Shown: positions 1 to 8,032, counted from the first letter of the stretch. The stretch: DNA of 64,000 nucleotides from Verrucomicrobiota bacterium (GCA_016716505.1 JADJWF010000004.1:310001-374000), one strand, 5' to 3'. Program-made: numbers and translations. Notes: generated from the sequence alone by a model not told the origin.

Positions 1-474
1 GCACAGCACCAGACCCGCCGTCGCCGCGCCGGAACGGTCGGCCCCGGGCTCCAGAACCGCCAGCCTCGGATCGGTCGGTGAATGATACACGGTGACGTTC
101 GTCCCCGCCGGAAACCGCGCCGCCCACCGCTGGGCGAACTGGCGGGCCGTCTCGTTGGCGTGATACGTGTACACCCACTGCAGGCGGTTGTTTGTGTATG
201 TCACCCCGTTCACCGTGTAGCGGTACTGCAGGAAGTCGAAATCCGGTCCGGCCAGGGATCCGGAGGTTGGTGGCACTCGTTCCGGGTCGGCGATGAGGAC
301 TTCCCCTGGCGCGGTGGGCCAGGCGCGGGTGGCGTCGCCCGCCGCAAACTCCGGCGAAAACCAGAACGCCCGCACCACCGACAACATCCCCAGTCCGAGC
401 AACGCGACCCAGACCACGCTGGCCACGACGGCGACCCGGTTGAAAGGGGATGGGGACGACCCGGATGAACTCAT
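1..474 (-). CDS. DUF3592-type membrane protein, C-terminus cut by window edge
   Basis: Leftward gene opening with ATG at 474 and open to base 1, giving 158 residues with no stop, so the C-terminus lies outside the window. A hydrophobic helix at about residues 12-32 is followed by an extracytoplasmic region with the pattern YRYTVNGVTY around residue 80 and VYHSPTDPRLAVLEPG near residue 135. Those two blocks are the hallmark of DUF3592, a family of small membrane proteins of unknown role that usually has a second helix after the LEPG motif; the sequence stops just as that helix would begin (AATAGLVLC). No function can be assigned beyond the family name. Plus-strand open frames over the same bases look like shadows. 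Confidence 0.75.
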   Translation of the reverse strand, partial: MSSSGSSPSPFNRVAVVASVVWVALLGLGMLSVVRAFWFSPEFAAGDATRAWPTAPGEVLIADPERVPPTSGSLAGPDFDFLQYRYTVNGVTYTNNRLQWVYTYHANETARQFAQRWAARFPAGTNVTVYHSPTDPRLAVLEPGADRSGAATAGLVLC

Positions 475-636
475 TGCCTGAAGCTCCCTCAACGCCGGGA
501 CGTTCCTGCGTCGCCGTGAACGCTCCCGTTCCACCGCTTCCAATGGCTGACTATCCGCACGTGGGCACTGACCCTATCGCGGGCGCCCGTTGACAAGCAA
601 TCGCGCTCAAGCGCTTGCCACCGGGAACGCCCCAAT

Positions 637-1230
637 TCACCCGGTTGCTTCTGGGTTTGCGTCCCTTGGGGTTGATACCCTTGACGGCCAGCGATGCCTC
701 AAAAAGCGCACCAAGTAGTAGCTGCCGCTCAAGTCCGAGACGCCTGCGACCTGCTTGATCTCCAGGTCGCTCGGAAACGTCTCGGGATCGCCCGCCAGCA
801 ACTCGCGAACCGCGCGAAACACCCGAAGGTTCAAGCGGCTCCCCGGCGCACTGTTCGGCCGGCTGCGTTGCCGGTTACAGTCAGCGCACAAAACACGGAG
901 GTTTGTCCGTTCATAGCCCAACTTGGGGTCAATCCGATCCAGGGTAATTCGAAGCTGGCTCCCGCACTCGGAGCAACGAAAGTCAGCCGCCCTGAAGATT
1001 GCCCAAAGCTCGTGAGTCGTTGGCACCTCGCAGACCGACCGGCCCATTGCTCGCTGGCGGCCCTCCAGCTTCTGTCGAAGGGATCCTGGTTGGTAGGGCG
1101 CTATCGCGCTAATCACGGCCCGCAGAGCATCGTCAGAGTTCTCCCCCGCGAAACGGAGGAAATCCCGCAGTTCTGCGAAGCAATCCGAAACCATCTCGAT
1201 CAGTTCCTTTCGCCCCTTGCCGGTGGCCAT
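637..1230 (-). CDS. HNH endonuclease with DRID-type motif
   Basis: A 197-residue protein if started at ATG 1230. The open frame runs upstream to 1434, but that stretch (about 68 residues) is Ser/Pro-rich, not family-like, and overlaps the upstream gene, so I reject it. Residues 86-89 (CSEC), 98-101 (DRID) and 115-118 (CADC, followed by NRQR) form a Cys4 zinc-bound HNH/beta-beta-alpha-metal fold. The canonical first His is replaced in the DRID version, which occurs widely in phage and accessory HNH proteins. The N-terminal 80 residues look helical and have no recognised domain. It is the last gene of a leftward group with a DUF2130 protein; with that nuclease-like neighbour and lower GC, a defence or mobile role is possible but inferred. 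Confidence 0.8.
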   Translation of the reverse strand: MATGKGRKELIEMVSDCFAELRDFLRFAGENSDDALRAVISAIAPYQPGSLRQKLEGRQRAMGRSVCEVPTTHELWAIFRAADFRCSECGSQLRITLDRIDPKLGYERTNLRVLCADCNRQRSRPNSAPGSRLNLRVFRAVRELLAGDPETFPSDLEIKQVAGVSDLSGSYYLVRFLRHRWPSRVSTPRDANPEATG

Positions 1231-1327
1231 TAACCCTGCTGGGTCTGAACCTACCCGAGCGCTTCCCGACGGACTGTCCGCCACCGGGACTGGACTCATC
1301 GGGGCCTCATCGCATGCCGGCGGCCAA

Positions 1328-1906
1328 CTACTGCGGCTGGCGGAATTGTGCCGGATTTCTGGGGCGTACGGACCCGTGGTCGCACTGGCCGGCGTAATCG
1401 GTGACGAGCAGCAGCTTATGAACGAGGGAGGCATCCAAGTGTGGGCCGAGGATTACCCGGCCTTGGCGCACGGGGTCTCTCTGAATATACGGGGGCACTG
1501 AGCCGGGCCTGGACAGCCACCTGCGCACGGCTTGGCTCTTCAAATCCATGACGTACGCCTGATGCCGCTGGTCCCACTTAAACTTGAAGGTCGCGTTAGC
1601 GGTATTGAGTGCCTTCTTGGGAAAATCTTCCGAGCGGATAAACACCGCTGCGAGCGATTTACCTCGCCGGTCGAGCAGATCGAGTTGAACGCGGAAGTTG
1701 GCTGCCAAATCTTGGGTGGTGAAGACGACTCGCTGCCGAACAATCGAGTAAACTCTCCCTGGCCCCGGAGGGTCATGCATGCCTTCTTGCTCCCAGTCCT
1801 TGTAACCGCTACCGGGCACAGGTTTCCTTGTGAATCCAAGATACTGGGACATGATTCGATCGAAGACTTCGAATTGCTGTTTGGGATCAGTGACTGGGTC
1901 TTTCAT
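1328..1906 (-). CDS. Uncharacterised 192-residue protein between DUF2130 and HNH genes
   Basis: I do not recognise this protein. From ATG 1906 it is 192 residues; the frame is open to 2068 but the upstream residues run into the neighbouring gene and look non-coding. It starts MKDPVTDPKQQFEVFDRIMSQ, is soluble, lacks a signal peptide or membrane helix, and alternates charged and beta-type stretches (VYSIVRQRVVFTTQDL, FRVQLDLLDRRGKSLAAVFI). There are no cysteine clusters or nucleotide-binding motifs. It lies 97 bases upstream of the HNH gene and 35 bases downstream of the DUF2130 gene, all leftward, so co-transcription is likely. GC is lower than in surrounding genes, consistent with acquisition by transfer. 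Confidence 0.6.
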   Translation of the reverse strand: MKDPVTDPKQQFEVFDRIMSQYLGFTRKPVPGSGYKDWEQEGMHDPPGPGRVYSIVRQRVVFTTQDLAANFRVQLDLLDRRGKSLAAVFIRSEDFPKKALNTANATFKFKWDQRHQAYVMDLKSQAVRRWLSRPGSVPPYIQRDPVRQGRVILGPHLDASLVHKLLLVTDYAGQCDHGSVRPRNPAQFRQPQ

Positions 1907-1941
1907 GGTGGGGAGTGAGGTTTCGCAGTATGAACTGATAA

Positions 1942-3171
1942 TCAAGCCGGCGGTTGGAGCAACTTTATCTCCGGCAGCGCAGTCTGGCCGACAATCCCCT
2001 GTAGGTCCCCGTACATCAGGGCAGTGGTGTTGACGACTTGCTCGAGTTGCTTCTCGCGCTTGGCCCATTGCCTGGCCATGGCGCGCTTCTCGGTGTCCAG
2101 GTCCGCTTTCATGCTGACGAAGGCTTCCACAATGGCCTCGATGCGCTGGCGAAATTCCGTGCTGGAGAGATAGGAGTAGAGCACCGCCATCTTCTCTTTC
2201 TTGCCGCTCTCGGCGCGACGGGCACCAGCCACGCTCAACAGGCCCTGCCGGAGCGCTCCCGCCAGGCCGATGGCGCAGGCGAAGTCGGTCACCCAGACGC
2301 CGTCCACGGCCGCGAAATGCTTCACCTCGGGCGGGAGTGCGACGGAGAGCAACACGGCCAGTTCGGCCCGATGCTCGCGCTGGTCCTCCTTCAGCTTGCC
2401 GATCCAGCCCTTCTGCCAGTTTCGGGTGCGCTTGGCCTCCCAGATGATCGTGCCACAGTCGTGCCCGGCCGGCGTGCGCACTCGCTGGAGGATGTCGGCG
2501 CCGCGGACGCCGGTGGAGACGGGCGTAATGTCGTCGCCGGGGAAGGCGGCACGGAGCTGGTCCTCGAAGGCGAGCTCGAGCGCCTCACCCTGGGCCTGCT
2601 GCGAACCTTGTTCCGCCTTCTGCCGTAGCGTCTCGATCTGTTTTTGGAGGTCGGTGATGAGCTTCTCCTTCTCGCCGAGCCGCAGGCGCTGCTCCTCGGC
2701 GGCGGCGCGCTGGGCGGCCTCGCGAATCTGGGCGCGCTCGGCGTCGAGTTTGCGGGCCACCTCCAATTCGAGGGCCTTCTGGCGCTCCTCCAAGTCACGC
2801 CGCTGCTTGCGCAGCGCCAGCTCCGTCTTCTGCGCTTCGGCCAGCTTGCTGGACTGCTCGGTGAGCTTGGCGCGCAGGTCGTGGAGCTCAACGGTCAGCC
2901 GCGACTCGGCCTGCCGGCGGGCTTCGGTCAGGAGCCGCTGGCGTTCCTCGGCGAGCCGGCGCTCCACCTCTTCAGCAAGGGCTTTCCGCCCGGCGTCGAG
3001 CTGTTTCTGGATCTCGCGAAGCTGCGTTTCGCGTTCGGCGAAGGCCTTTTCCTGGGCGACACGCTGCGCGTCGAAATCCGCCTGGAGTTGCCGGCGGACC
3101 TGGTGGGCGACCGCCTCGGTGAGAGGGATCTCCCGCTTGCAGTGCGGGCAGATGATCGTGTTGGCGTTCAT
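1942..3171 (-). CDS. DUF2130 coiled-coil protein with nuclease-like C-terminal domain
   Basis: A 409-residue protein from ATG 3171 (the frame is open to 3621, but the extra 150 residues overlap the upstream gene out of frame). The N-terminus has a CPHC zinc-ribbon half (residues 7-10) followed by AVAHQVRRQL. A long charged coiled coil fills about residues 30-210, rich in E, Q, K and R heptads. The C-terminal domain carries FEDQLRAAFPGDDI, GADILQRV and IIWEAKRTRNW, which fit the D...ExK pattern of PD-(D/E)XK-like folds, and then the family-specific AVDGVWVTD and LYSYLSSTEF blocks. These are diagnostic of DUF2130, whose biochemical role is not established. Its start overlaps the upstream gene's stop by ATGA, implying translational coupling. 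Confidence 0.85.
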   Translation of the reverse strand: MNANTIICPHCKREIPLTEAVAHQVRRQLQADFDAQRVAQEKAFAERETQLREIQKQLDAGRKALAEEVERRLAEERQRLLTEARRQAESRLTVELHDLRAKLTEQSSKLAEAQKTELALRKQRRDLEERQKALELEVARKLDAERAQIREAAQRAAAEEQRLRLGEKEKLITDLQKQIETLRQKAEQGSQQAQGEALELAFEDQLRAAFPGDDITPVSTGVRGADILQRVRTPAGHDCGTIIWEAKRTRNWQKGWIGKLKEDQREHRAELAVLLSVALPPEVKHFAAVDGVWVTDFACAIGLAGALRQGLLSVAGARRAESGKKEKMAVLYSYLSSTEFRQRIEAIVEAFVSMKADLDTEKRAMARQWAKREKQLEQVVNTTALMYGDLQGIVGQTALPEIKLLQPPA

Positions 3172-4145
3172 GGCGATGTTACCAGTTGGGGAATCGGCGC
3201 CAGTTTCAGGAGTCGGCGCAGCTTGCTGGAGTCGGTACGGGGATCCCAGCCCATCTGTTGCATCACGGTGAGCGTACGCTGTTTGCCCCGCAGTCCGGCT
3301 CGCGTGGCACGCGACCAAAACTCTGCGGCACGCTCGGCGTCCTCCCGCAGGCCGATCTGGTTCAGGCTCAACTTGGGCCCCTGCTTGCGGACGCCGCGCG
3401 CGCGGTGCAGCGCGGTGATGCCCCGCCATTTGAGGTCCCGCTTGGGATCGAAGCTCCAGTAAGCGGGAATGAAGATCATGGTGCCGTACGGCGTGAGGTT
3501 GACGGTCAACTGCATCAGGAGCGGCTCGTCGCCCCTCATGCCGTAGAGGTTCCAGCGCCAGCAGAAGACGTCGAACACGGCCTGGAAGCGAGCATGGCGG
3601 CCAGCCCAGTTGAACCGCCAATCGGTGCGGTAGTTGCGCTCCGGTAGCATGCGTCGCCGGATGATCTTCTTGCGGTCCTGAAAGCGTGCGACATCGAAGG
3701 CCTCTTTGAGCCGTCGCCAGTCGTCGAGGAAGCGGGGATCGCGCGCCAACTCGCGCTCCAGGATCTGAAATTTGTGCTGCGCGTGGATGAGGGAGCCGTA
3801 ATCGCCGGGTTGCACAAGGTGCTCATGCTGCATGGTCACGGCGACGGCCGTGTCATCGGGCGGCGGACCGAGCAGGTCGAGCAGCAGCCGCAACGGGGCT
3901 GTCAGCCGACGGTTCTTCTCAATCTGTTCCACCAGATGCCAGCCCAGCCCCTCCAGATGCAGAGGCCAGAGGGTCAGCGGCACGAGCAGCCACGGATAGA
4001 ACGCCTCGACCGCCGGCCAGTCGGGGTGAGTCCGCGTCATCCTTCGAAGTCGGTGCAACCGCCTTACCAGGTCGGCACCCCACTCCGCGCGGTGAAACGC
4101 AAGCTGGCCAAGACGCCGCAGGTCTGATTTCAGCGTGGACTTCAC
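3168..4145 (-). CDS. Uncharacterised protein translationally coupled to DUF2130
   Basis: I do not recognise this protein. The frame is open to 4319; I chose GTG 4145 (VKSTLKSDLRRLGQLAF) because sequence upstream is lower in GC and not protein-like. ATG 4040 is an alternative, so the start is uncertain. From 4145 it is 325 residues, soluble and basic, with aromatic-rich blocks (WPAVEAFYPWLLVPLTLWPL; GRHARFQAVFDVFCWRWNLYGM; GTMIFIPAYWSFD). A basic helical tail reads KLSLNQIGLREDAERAAEFW then KQRTLTVMQQMGW and could bind nucleic acid. Its TGA overlaps the ATG of the DUF2130 gene in an ATGA quartet, so the two products are probably made in fixed proportion and may act together. Confidence 0.65.
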   Translation of the reverse strand: MKSTLKSDLRRLGQLAFHRAEWGADLVRRLHRLRRMTRTHPDWPAVEAFYPWLLVPLTLWPLHLEGLGWHLVEQIEKNRRLTAPLRLLLDLLGPPPDDTAVAVTMQHEHLVQPGDYGSLIHAQHKFQILERELARDPRFLDDWRRLKEAFDVARFQDRKKIIRRRMLPERNYRTDWRFNWAGRHARFQAVFDVFCWRWNLYGMRGDEPLLMQLTVNLTPYGTMIFIPAYWSFDPKRDLKWRGITALHRARGVRKQGPKLSLNQIGLREDAERAAEFWSRATRAGLRGKQRTLTVMQQMGWDPRTDSSKLRRLLKLAPIPQLVTSP

Positions 4146-4472
4146 GCCGAGGACGGTATTTGGCCGGTCGTTAAATCGCAGCCTCAATGTGGAGGCACCT
4201 TTTGGGGACAATCCATGTCCGTTGCACACTTCCCGACGCGGTGCAGCGGAGACCCGCCGGGTTCCCATCGCTTCGTCCGCGATGTTCCGTGGGGACCGCG
4301 CCCGTTGCCGGAGGGTCAACGCCGTTCAGTTCCGGCCGGCCGTCCTTGGGCAGCAGTCCGCCGCCGCCGCCGGTCCCCCAAACTTCCAGCTTGTAACTTC
4401 AGCGACGGTCCTGTCTCTAAAAGCGTGTGCCGACGGCCGTGTCTGCCCTGACAGGTCTCCGGCCAATGATTG
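4146..4472. promoter_or_regulatory. Divergent intergenic region between the DUF2130 group and ccoG
   Basis: These 327 bases separate two divergently transcribed groups and should contain both promoters. Open frames here on both strands are short and overlap each other without any family resemblance. I could not pick out a convincing -35/-10 pair, FNR/ANR box or terminator by eye. The stretch 4146-4220 is noticeably less GC-rich than the flanking genes, which fits regulatory rather than coding sequence. Confidence 0.35.
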
Positions 4473-5951
4473 ATGAGCAGCAAGCAGACGCAGCCAGCCC
4501 CGCCGACCGAGCCGCGGGTCGTCCACGAGTCGGCCATGCAGGATGTCAACTGGCAGGACTTCCGGGATCACCTCGCGACCGCGGACCAGGAAGGCCGCCG
4601 CATTTGGATCTACCCGAAGAAGCCTGCGGGACGTTACCACCGGGCGCGTGTGGCGGTCGCGATCGGGCTGCTGGCGCTGATGTTTGTGGGGCCGTTCATC
4701 CGCATTAACGGCAACCCGCTCCTGCTCCTGAACATCGTCGAGCGCAAGTTCTCCATCCTCGGCCAGGTCTTCTGGCCCCAGGACGCGATCATCGCGGCAC
4801 TGGCCTTACTGCTGTTTCTGACGGGCATCGTGGTGTTCACCGCTGCGTTCGGACGATTGTGGTGCGGCTGGACCTGTCCGCAGACGGTGCTGATGGAGAT
4901 GGTTTTCCGGAAGATCGAGTATTGGATTGAAGGCGATGCGCCGGAGCAGAAGGCGCTGGCCCGCGCGCCCTGGACCGCCGGGAAGGTGTTCAAGAAGGGC
5001 GCAAAACACCTGATCTTCTTCGGGCTCTCCTTTCTGATCGGCAACACCCTCCTCGCCTACATCATCGGTACCGAGCAGTTGTTCCAGATTGTGACCGACA
5101 ACCCGCTCAATCACCTGACCGGGCTGACGTTCATGCTGCTATTCACGCTGGTCTTCTACCTGATCTTCGCCCGCTTTCGCGAGCAGGCCTGCACGTTCAT
5201 TTGTCCCTACGGCCGGTTCCAGTCCACGCTCCTGGACGAAAACACGATCGTGGTGGCCTACGACTACAAACGTGGCGAAAAGCGGGGGCGCCTCGACCGG
5301 AAGCTGTCGTGGGCGGACCGGCAGGCGGCCGGGGGAGGCGACTGCATTGACTGCAAGCAGTGCGTGGCCGTGTGCCCCACGGGCATAGACATCCGCAACG
5401 GCACGCAAATGGAGTGCGTGCATTGCACCGCGTGCATTGATGCCTGCGACGACATCATGACCAAGATCGGCCGGCCCAAGGGCCTCATCCGTTACGCCTC
5501 GCTCGATGGCATCGAGAAGGGCGAGAGGCTGCGTATCACCCCGCGACTGGTCGGCTACACGGCGTTGCTGCTGGTGCTGGGGCTCATCTGGGGGACCTTG
5601 TTGATCACGCGGTCGGACGTGGAAGCCACGCTTCTCCGGGCGCAGGGCGCTCTCTTCCAGAAAATGCCCAACGGCCGCTATAGCAATCTTTACACGTTGA
5701 AGCTGGTCAACAAGACTTCCCGCGAAGTGCCCGTCCAACTCCGGCTGGAGAACGTCCAGGGCACGGTCACCGTGATGGGCAGCGAGTTGAAAGTGCCCCC
5801 GCAAAAGCTGGCGGAGTCGTCCTTGCTGATCGAACTCGACCCGCAGGCGCTCCGGGGCGGCACCACCCCGCTCGTGGTCGGCGTGTACTCGGGCGACAAA
5901 CGGCTCGAGACGGTCAAGACGGTCTTCGTCGGGCCCCGTGATGATCGCTAG
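4473..5951 (+). CDS. ccoG: Cytochrome c oxidase accessory protein CcoG (FixG/RdxA family)
   Basis: A polyferredoxin-like membrane protein that takes part in copper delivery during cbb3 oxidase assembly. ATG 4473 gives 492 residues; a TTG one codon upstream is also in frame. Several membrane helices lie at about residues 62-80, 108-128, 175-195, 208-228 and 367-387. The conserved CGWTCPQTVLMEM and CTFICPYGRFQ membrane motifs are present, then two [4Fe-4S] clusters in CIDCKQCVAVCP and CVHCTACIDACDD around residues 289-328, and a periplasmic Ig-like C-terminal domain (the FixG_C region). It leads a rightward group of ccoG, an unknown gene, fixH and tauE/safE, an order typical of cbb3 maturation loci. 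The structural genes ccoNOP are not in the window. Confidence 0.95.
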   Translation: MSSKQTQPAPPTEPRVVHESAMQDVNWQDFRDHLATADQEGRRIWIYPKKPAGRYHRARVAVAIGLLALMFVGPFIRINGNPLLLLNIVERKFSILGQVFWPQDAIIAALALLLFLTGIVVFTAAFGRLWCGWTCPQTVLMEMVFRKIEYWIEGDAPEQKALARAPWTAGKVFKKGAKHLIFFGLSFLIGNTLLAYIIGTEQLFQIVTDNPLNHLTGLTFMLLFTLVFYLIFARFREQACTFICPYGRFQSTLLDENTIVVAYDYKRGEKRGRLDRKLSWADRQAAGGGDCIDCKQCVAVCPTGIDIRNGTQMECVHCTACIDACDDIMTKIGRPKGLIRYASLDGIEKGERLRITPRLVGYTALLLVLGLIWGTLLITRSDVEATLLRAQGALFQKMPNGRYSNLYTLKLVNKTSREVPVQLRLENVQGTVTVMGSELKVPPQKLAESSLLIELDPQALRGGTTPLVVGVYSGDKRLETVKTVFVGPRDDR

Positions 5952-5956
5952 ACAGG

Positions 5957-6331
5957 ATGAGCCTGTTCGCCGCCCTTTTCGAAAAGCGGCGTCGCGCCCG
6001 GCACCGCTCCCAGCCGGAGAGCGAATTGGTGGTCACCGCCGACGTCCAGCAGGTGACGTTGAGCCACCCCCGACGTGCCACCGAAACGCTCGCGTGGGCC
6101 GACCTGCGACAGCTCGGGATTGTGACGACCGACGATGGCCACCGCCGCTGCGATTGGTTCTGGCTTCTCCACGGCTCCCGTTCGGGGCTGGCCATTCCCC
6201 AGGGCGCGACGGGCGAACGCGCGCTGCTCGAACGACTCCAGAAACTGCCCGGCTTCGACCACCGGCCGGTCATCGAGACCAGTCCGCTCGCTGGTCCGCA
6301 ACGAGTCCCCTGCTGGACGCGGCAGGCATGA
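5957..6331 (+). CDS. Conserved-looking hypothetical protein in the ccoG-fixH group
   Basis: A 124-residue soluble protein starting five bases after the ccoG stop. It begins MSLFAALFEKRRRARHRSQP and continues with a compact domain whose features are VTADVQQVTLSHPRRA, LAWADLRQLGIVTTDDG, DWFWLLHG and LAIPQGATGERALLERLQ. There is no signal peptide, helix or metal motif. The mixed alpha/beta pattern and the DWFWLLHG segment look like a genuine fold, but I do not recognise the family. Its position inside a cbb3-assembly group suggests a role linked to oxidase maturation, which is inference only. The TGA stop overlaps an ATG that opens a 44-codon frame leading straight into fixH. Confidence 0.7.
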   Translation: MSLFAALFEKRRRARHRSQPESELVVTADVQQVTLSHPRRATETLAWADLRQLGIVTTDDGHRRCDWFWLLHGSRSGLAIPQGATGERALLERLQKLPGFDHRPVIETSPLAGPQRVPCWTRQA

Positions 6332-6462
6332 AGCGGCAATCTTTCCGCTCGAAGACGGCGCCCATTGCTGGCGCCGGCCAGCGGCGTCAATCGCCCGCCC
6401 CGTGGCGCCTGTGGCCGACCCAGGAATACCGGCGGCCAGGCGGGCAGGCTGAAGCACCATGA
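6328..6462 (+). CDS. Possible 44-residue micro-ORF bridging to fixH
   Basis: ATG 6328 overlaps the preceding gene's stop (ATGA) and its own TGA at 6460-6462 overlaps the fixH ATG (again ATGA), so the frame links both neighbours with two four-base overlaps. The peptide (MKRQSFRSKTAPIAGAG..., ending GQAEAP) is basic, Pro/Arg-rich, and has no membrane helix, so it does not resemble CcoQ or CcoS. The composition is what random GC-rich sequence gives, and the perfect bridging could be chance. It may simply allow ribosomes to reach fixH through reinitiation. Low confidence that a functional peptide is made. Confidence 0.25.
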   Translation: MKRQSFRSKTAPIAGAGQRRQSPAPWRLWPTQEYRRPGGQAEAP

Positions 6463-6944
6463 CCGAACAAACCAAAACGAAGTCATTCAATCCGTGGCCG
6501 TGGGCGATTGTCGCCGCCTTTCTCCTGTTCGGAGCGGGCACTGCCACTCTGATCATCATCTCCACCTGGCAGCCTGCGGAACTCGTCAGCAACGACTACT
6601 ACGAAGAGGAGTTGCGCTACCAGGAGCAGATGGATCGCCACGCGCGCACCCGCACCGAAGCGCCCTCGGCCAGCCTGCGCTATGACGCCAGTCAGGATTG
6701 CGTGCTGTTGAGCCTGCCGGCCGAGCACGTGGCCCGCCAGCCCGTCGGCCGCATTCAGTTCTACCGGCCGGCGGCGGCTCGGGACGACCACACGGTGAAG
6801 CTCATTCCGAACGCGGAAGGACGTCAGACGATCCCCACGGCGTCGCTCGCGCGCGGCCGCTGGCAGGTGCGCGTCGTCTGGACTGTCGAAGGGCGCGAGT
6901 ATGGCCTTGAGGAGAAGCTCGTCCTCGCTCCGCCCAAGTCCTGA
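6459..6944 (+). CDS. fixH: FixH family protein (cbb3 oxidase maturation)
   Basis: A 161-residue single-pass membrane protein. The N-terminal cytoplasmic segment ends NPWPWAIVAAFLLFGAGTA, a membrane helix at about residues 11-33. It is followed by the family's SNDYYEEELRYQEQMDRHART block, in which the paired YY and the acidic/amide run are typical of FixH/CcoH. A periplasmic beta-rich domain follows (IQFYRPAAARDD, LARGRWQVRVVWTVEGREY). FixH/CcoH is associated with assembly of cbb3-type oxidases and with copper-transporting CcoI. It sits after ccoG and before a TauE/SafE protein. Start ATG 6459 overlaps the upstream micro-ORF stop. Confidence 0.9.
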   Translation: MTEQTKTKSFNPWPWAIVAAFLLFGAGTATLIIISTWQPAELVSNDYYEEELRYQEQMDRHARTRTEAPSASLRYDASQDCVLLSLPAEHVARQPVGRIQFYRPAAARDDHTVKLIPNAEGRQTIPTASLARGRWQVRVVWTVEGREYGLEEKLVLAPPKS

Positions 6945-6971
6945 CCGCATCCGAACACCTTCCGGCGTCAC

Positions 6972-7697
6972 ATGGAACTCTGGACCGCTTTTCTCCTCGG
7001 CCTGGCTGGCAGCCTGCACTGCGCCGGCATGTGCGGACCGTTGGCCCTGGCCCTGCCGGTCACCGGCGCCGGCTGGTCCAGCTTTGGCTCCGGCCGGGTG
7101 ATCTACAACCTTGGCCGTGTCGTGACCTATGCGCTGCTGGGCGTGCTGTTCGGGATGGTCGGGAAGACCCTGGCGATGGTGGGGGTGCAACGCTGGATTT
7201 CCCTGACGTTGGGAGCGATCCTGCTGGCCAGCCTTCTGGTGTCACGCCGACTGGCCCTCGCCGCGCCAGTCGTGCGCATGGTTGCAGCACTGCGGCAGGC
7301 GATGGGGGGCTTCCTGCAACGCCGTTCGCTCACGGCGCTGGCGGTGCTGGGTCTCCTGACCGGACTGCTCCCCTGCGGGCTGGTGTACGTGGCGGCGATG
7401 GGAGCCGCCGCCACCGGTGGACCACTCACCGGCGCGGGATACATGGCGGTGTTCGGACTCGGCACGGTTCCGCTGATGCTGGCAATCAGCCTCTCAGGAA
7501 GGCTGCTGCGGCCATCGTGGCGCTTGAAGTTGCGGTTTGTCATGCCGGTCTCGGTGTTCCTCGTGGGATCACTCCTGGTCCTGCGCGGCTTGGCCCTGGG
7601 AATCCCCTACCTCAGTCCGAACCTCGCGGACCAAGAGGGATCCTGCTGTCACGGCGGCGGGACGGGCCCGTCGGCGCAGAGCCACCTCGCTCCGTAA
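6972..7697 (+). CDS. Sulfite exporter TauE/SafE family protein (cbb3-locus type)
   Basis: A 241-residue polytopic membrane protein with about six helices. It opens with ELWTAFLLGLAGSLHCAGMC, the signature of the small TauE/SafE proteins (UreH-like domain) found at the end of cbb3 oxidase maturation loci. The HCxGMCGP motif (near residues 16-22) resembles thiol/metal-handling sites of DsbD and copper proteins. The second half has the repeat-like LTGLLPCGLVYVAAMGAAATG with a conserved Cys-Gly pair. A short C-terminal tail contains CCHGGG, a potential metal-binding cluster. It follows fixH by 27 bases. Copper or thiol handling is more plausible here than sulfite export, but this is inferred from context. 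Confidence 0.88.
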   Translation: MELWTAFLLGLAGSLHCAGMCGPLALALPVTGAGWSSFGSGRVIYNLGRVVTYALLGVLFGMVGKTLAMVGVQRWISLTLGAILLASLLVSRRLALAAPVVRMVAALRQAMGGFLQRRSLTALAVLGLLTGLLPCGLVYVAAMGAAATGGPLTGAGYMAVFGLGTVPLMLAISLSGRLLRPSWRLKLRFVMPVSVFLVGSLLVLRGLALGIPYLSPNLADQEGSCCHGGGTGPSAQSHLAP

Positions 7698-7790
7698 CCG
7701 CGGCAACGGGTCGCCGGGAGCGGCACCCCTCGGCGCGGCTTACCCGAACGGAAGGCTGGCGCCGAAACGGGCGGAAGGAGTCGGCCTTTG

Positions 7791-8032
7791 GTAGCGCCGA
7801 CATTCTTGTCGGCCCCGGTGCCGACCGGGAGGTCGGCGGTACGTCCGATCCGGGAGTGGGAGCGGGGTAGTTCGCAGTTGGTCAGGACCGGCTGGCCAGA
7901 GCGTTGAAGTGCGGGCCCTACCGCGGACCTGAAGGTCCGCGCCCCGTCGAGACCGCATGACCGCCCTTGGGGGCGCGGACGTTCACGTCCGCGGCCACAG
8001 GCTGGCGCAGCGAACTTGTGACGCTGGACCTT
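7791..8032 (+). repeat. Direct repeat copy A (hairpin island)
   Basis: Begins GTAGCGCCGACATTCTTGTC and ends near GTGACGCTGGACCTT. It aligns along its whole length with 8325-8565, differing mainly inside hairpin loops and stems, where paired changes tend to keep the stem. Contains four of the island's hairpins. Confidence 0.8.

Noticed and set aside
7031..7870. 279-codon plus-strand frame over tauE/safE
   Set aside because: Shifted reading of the membrane protein gene; no hydrophobic segments.
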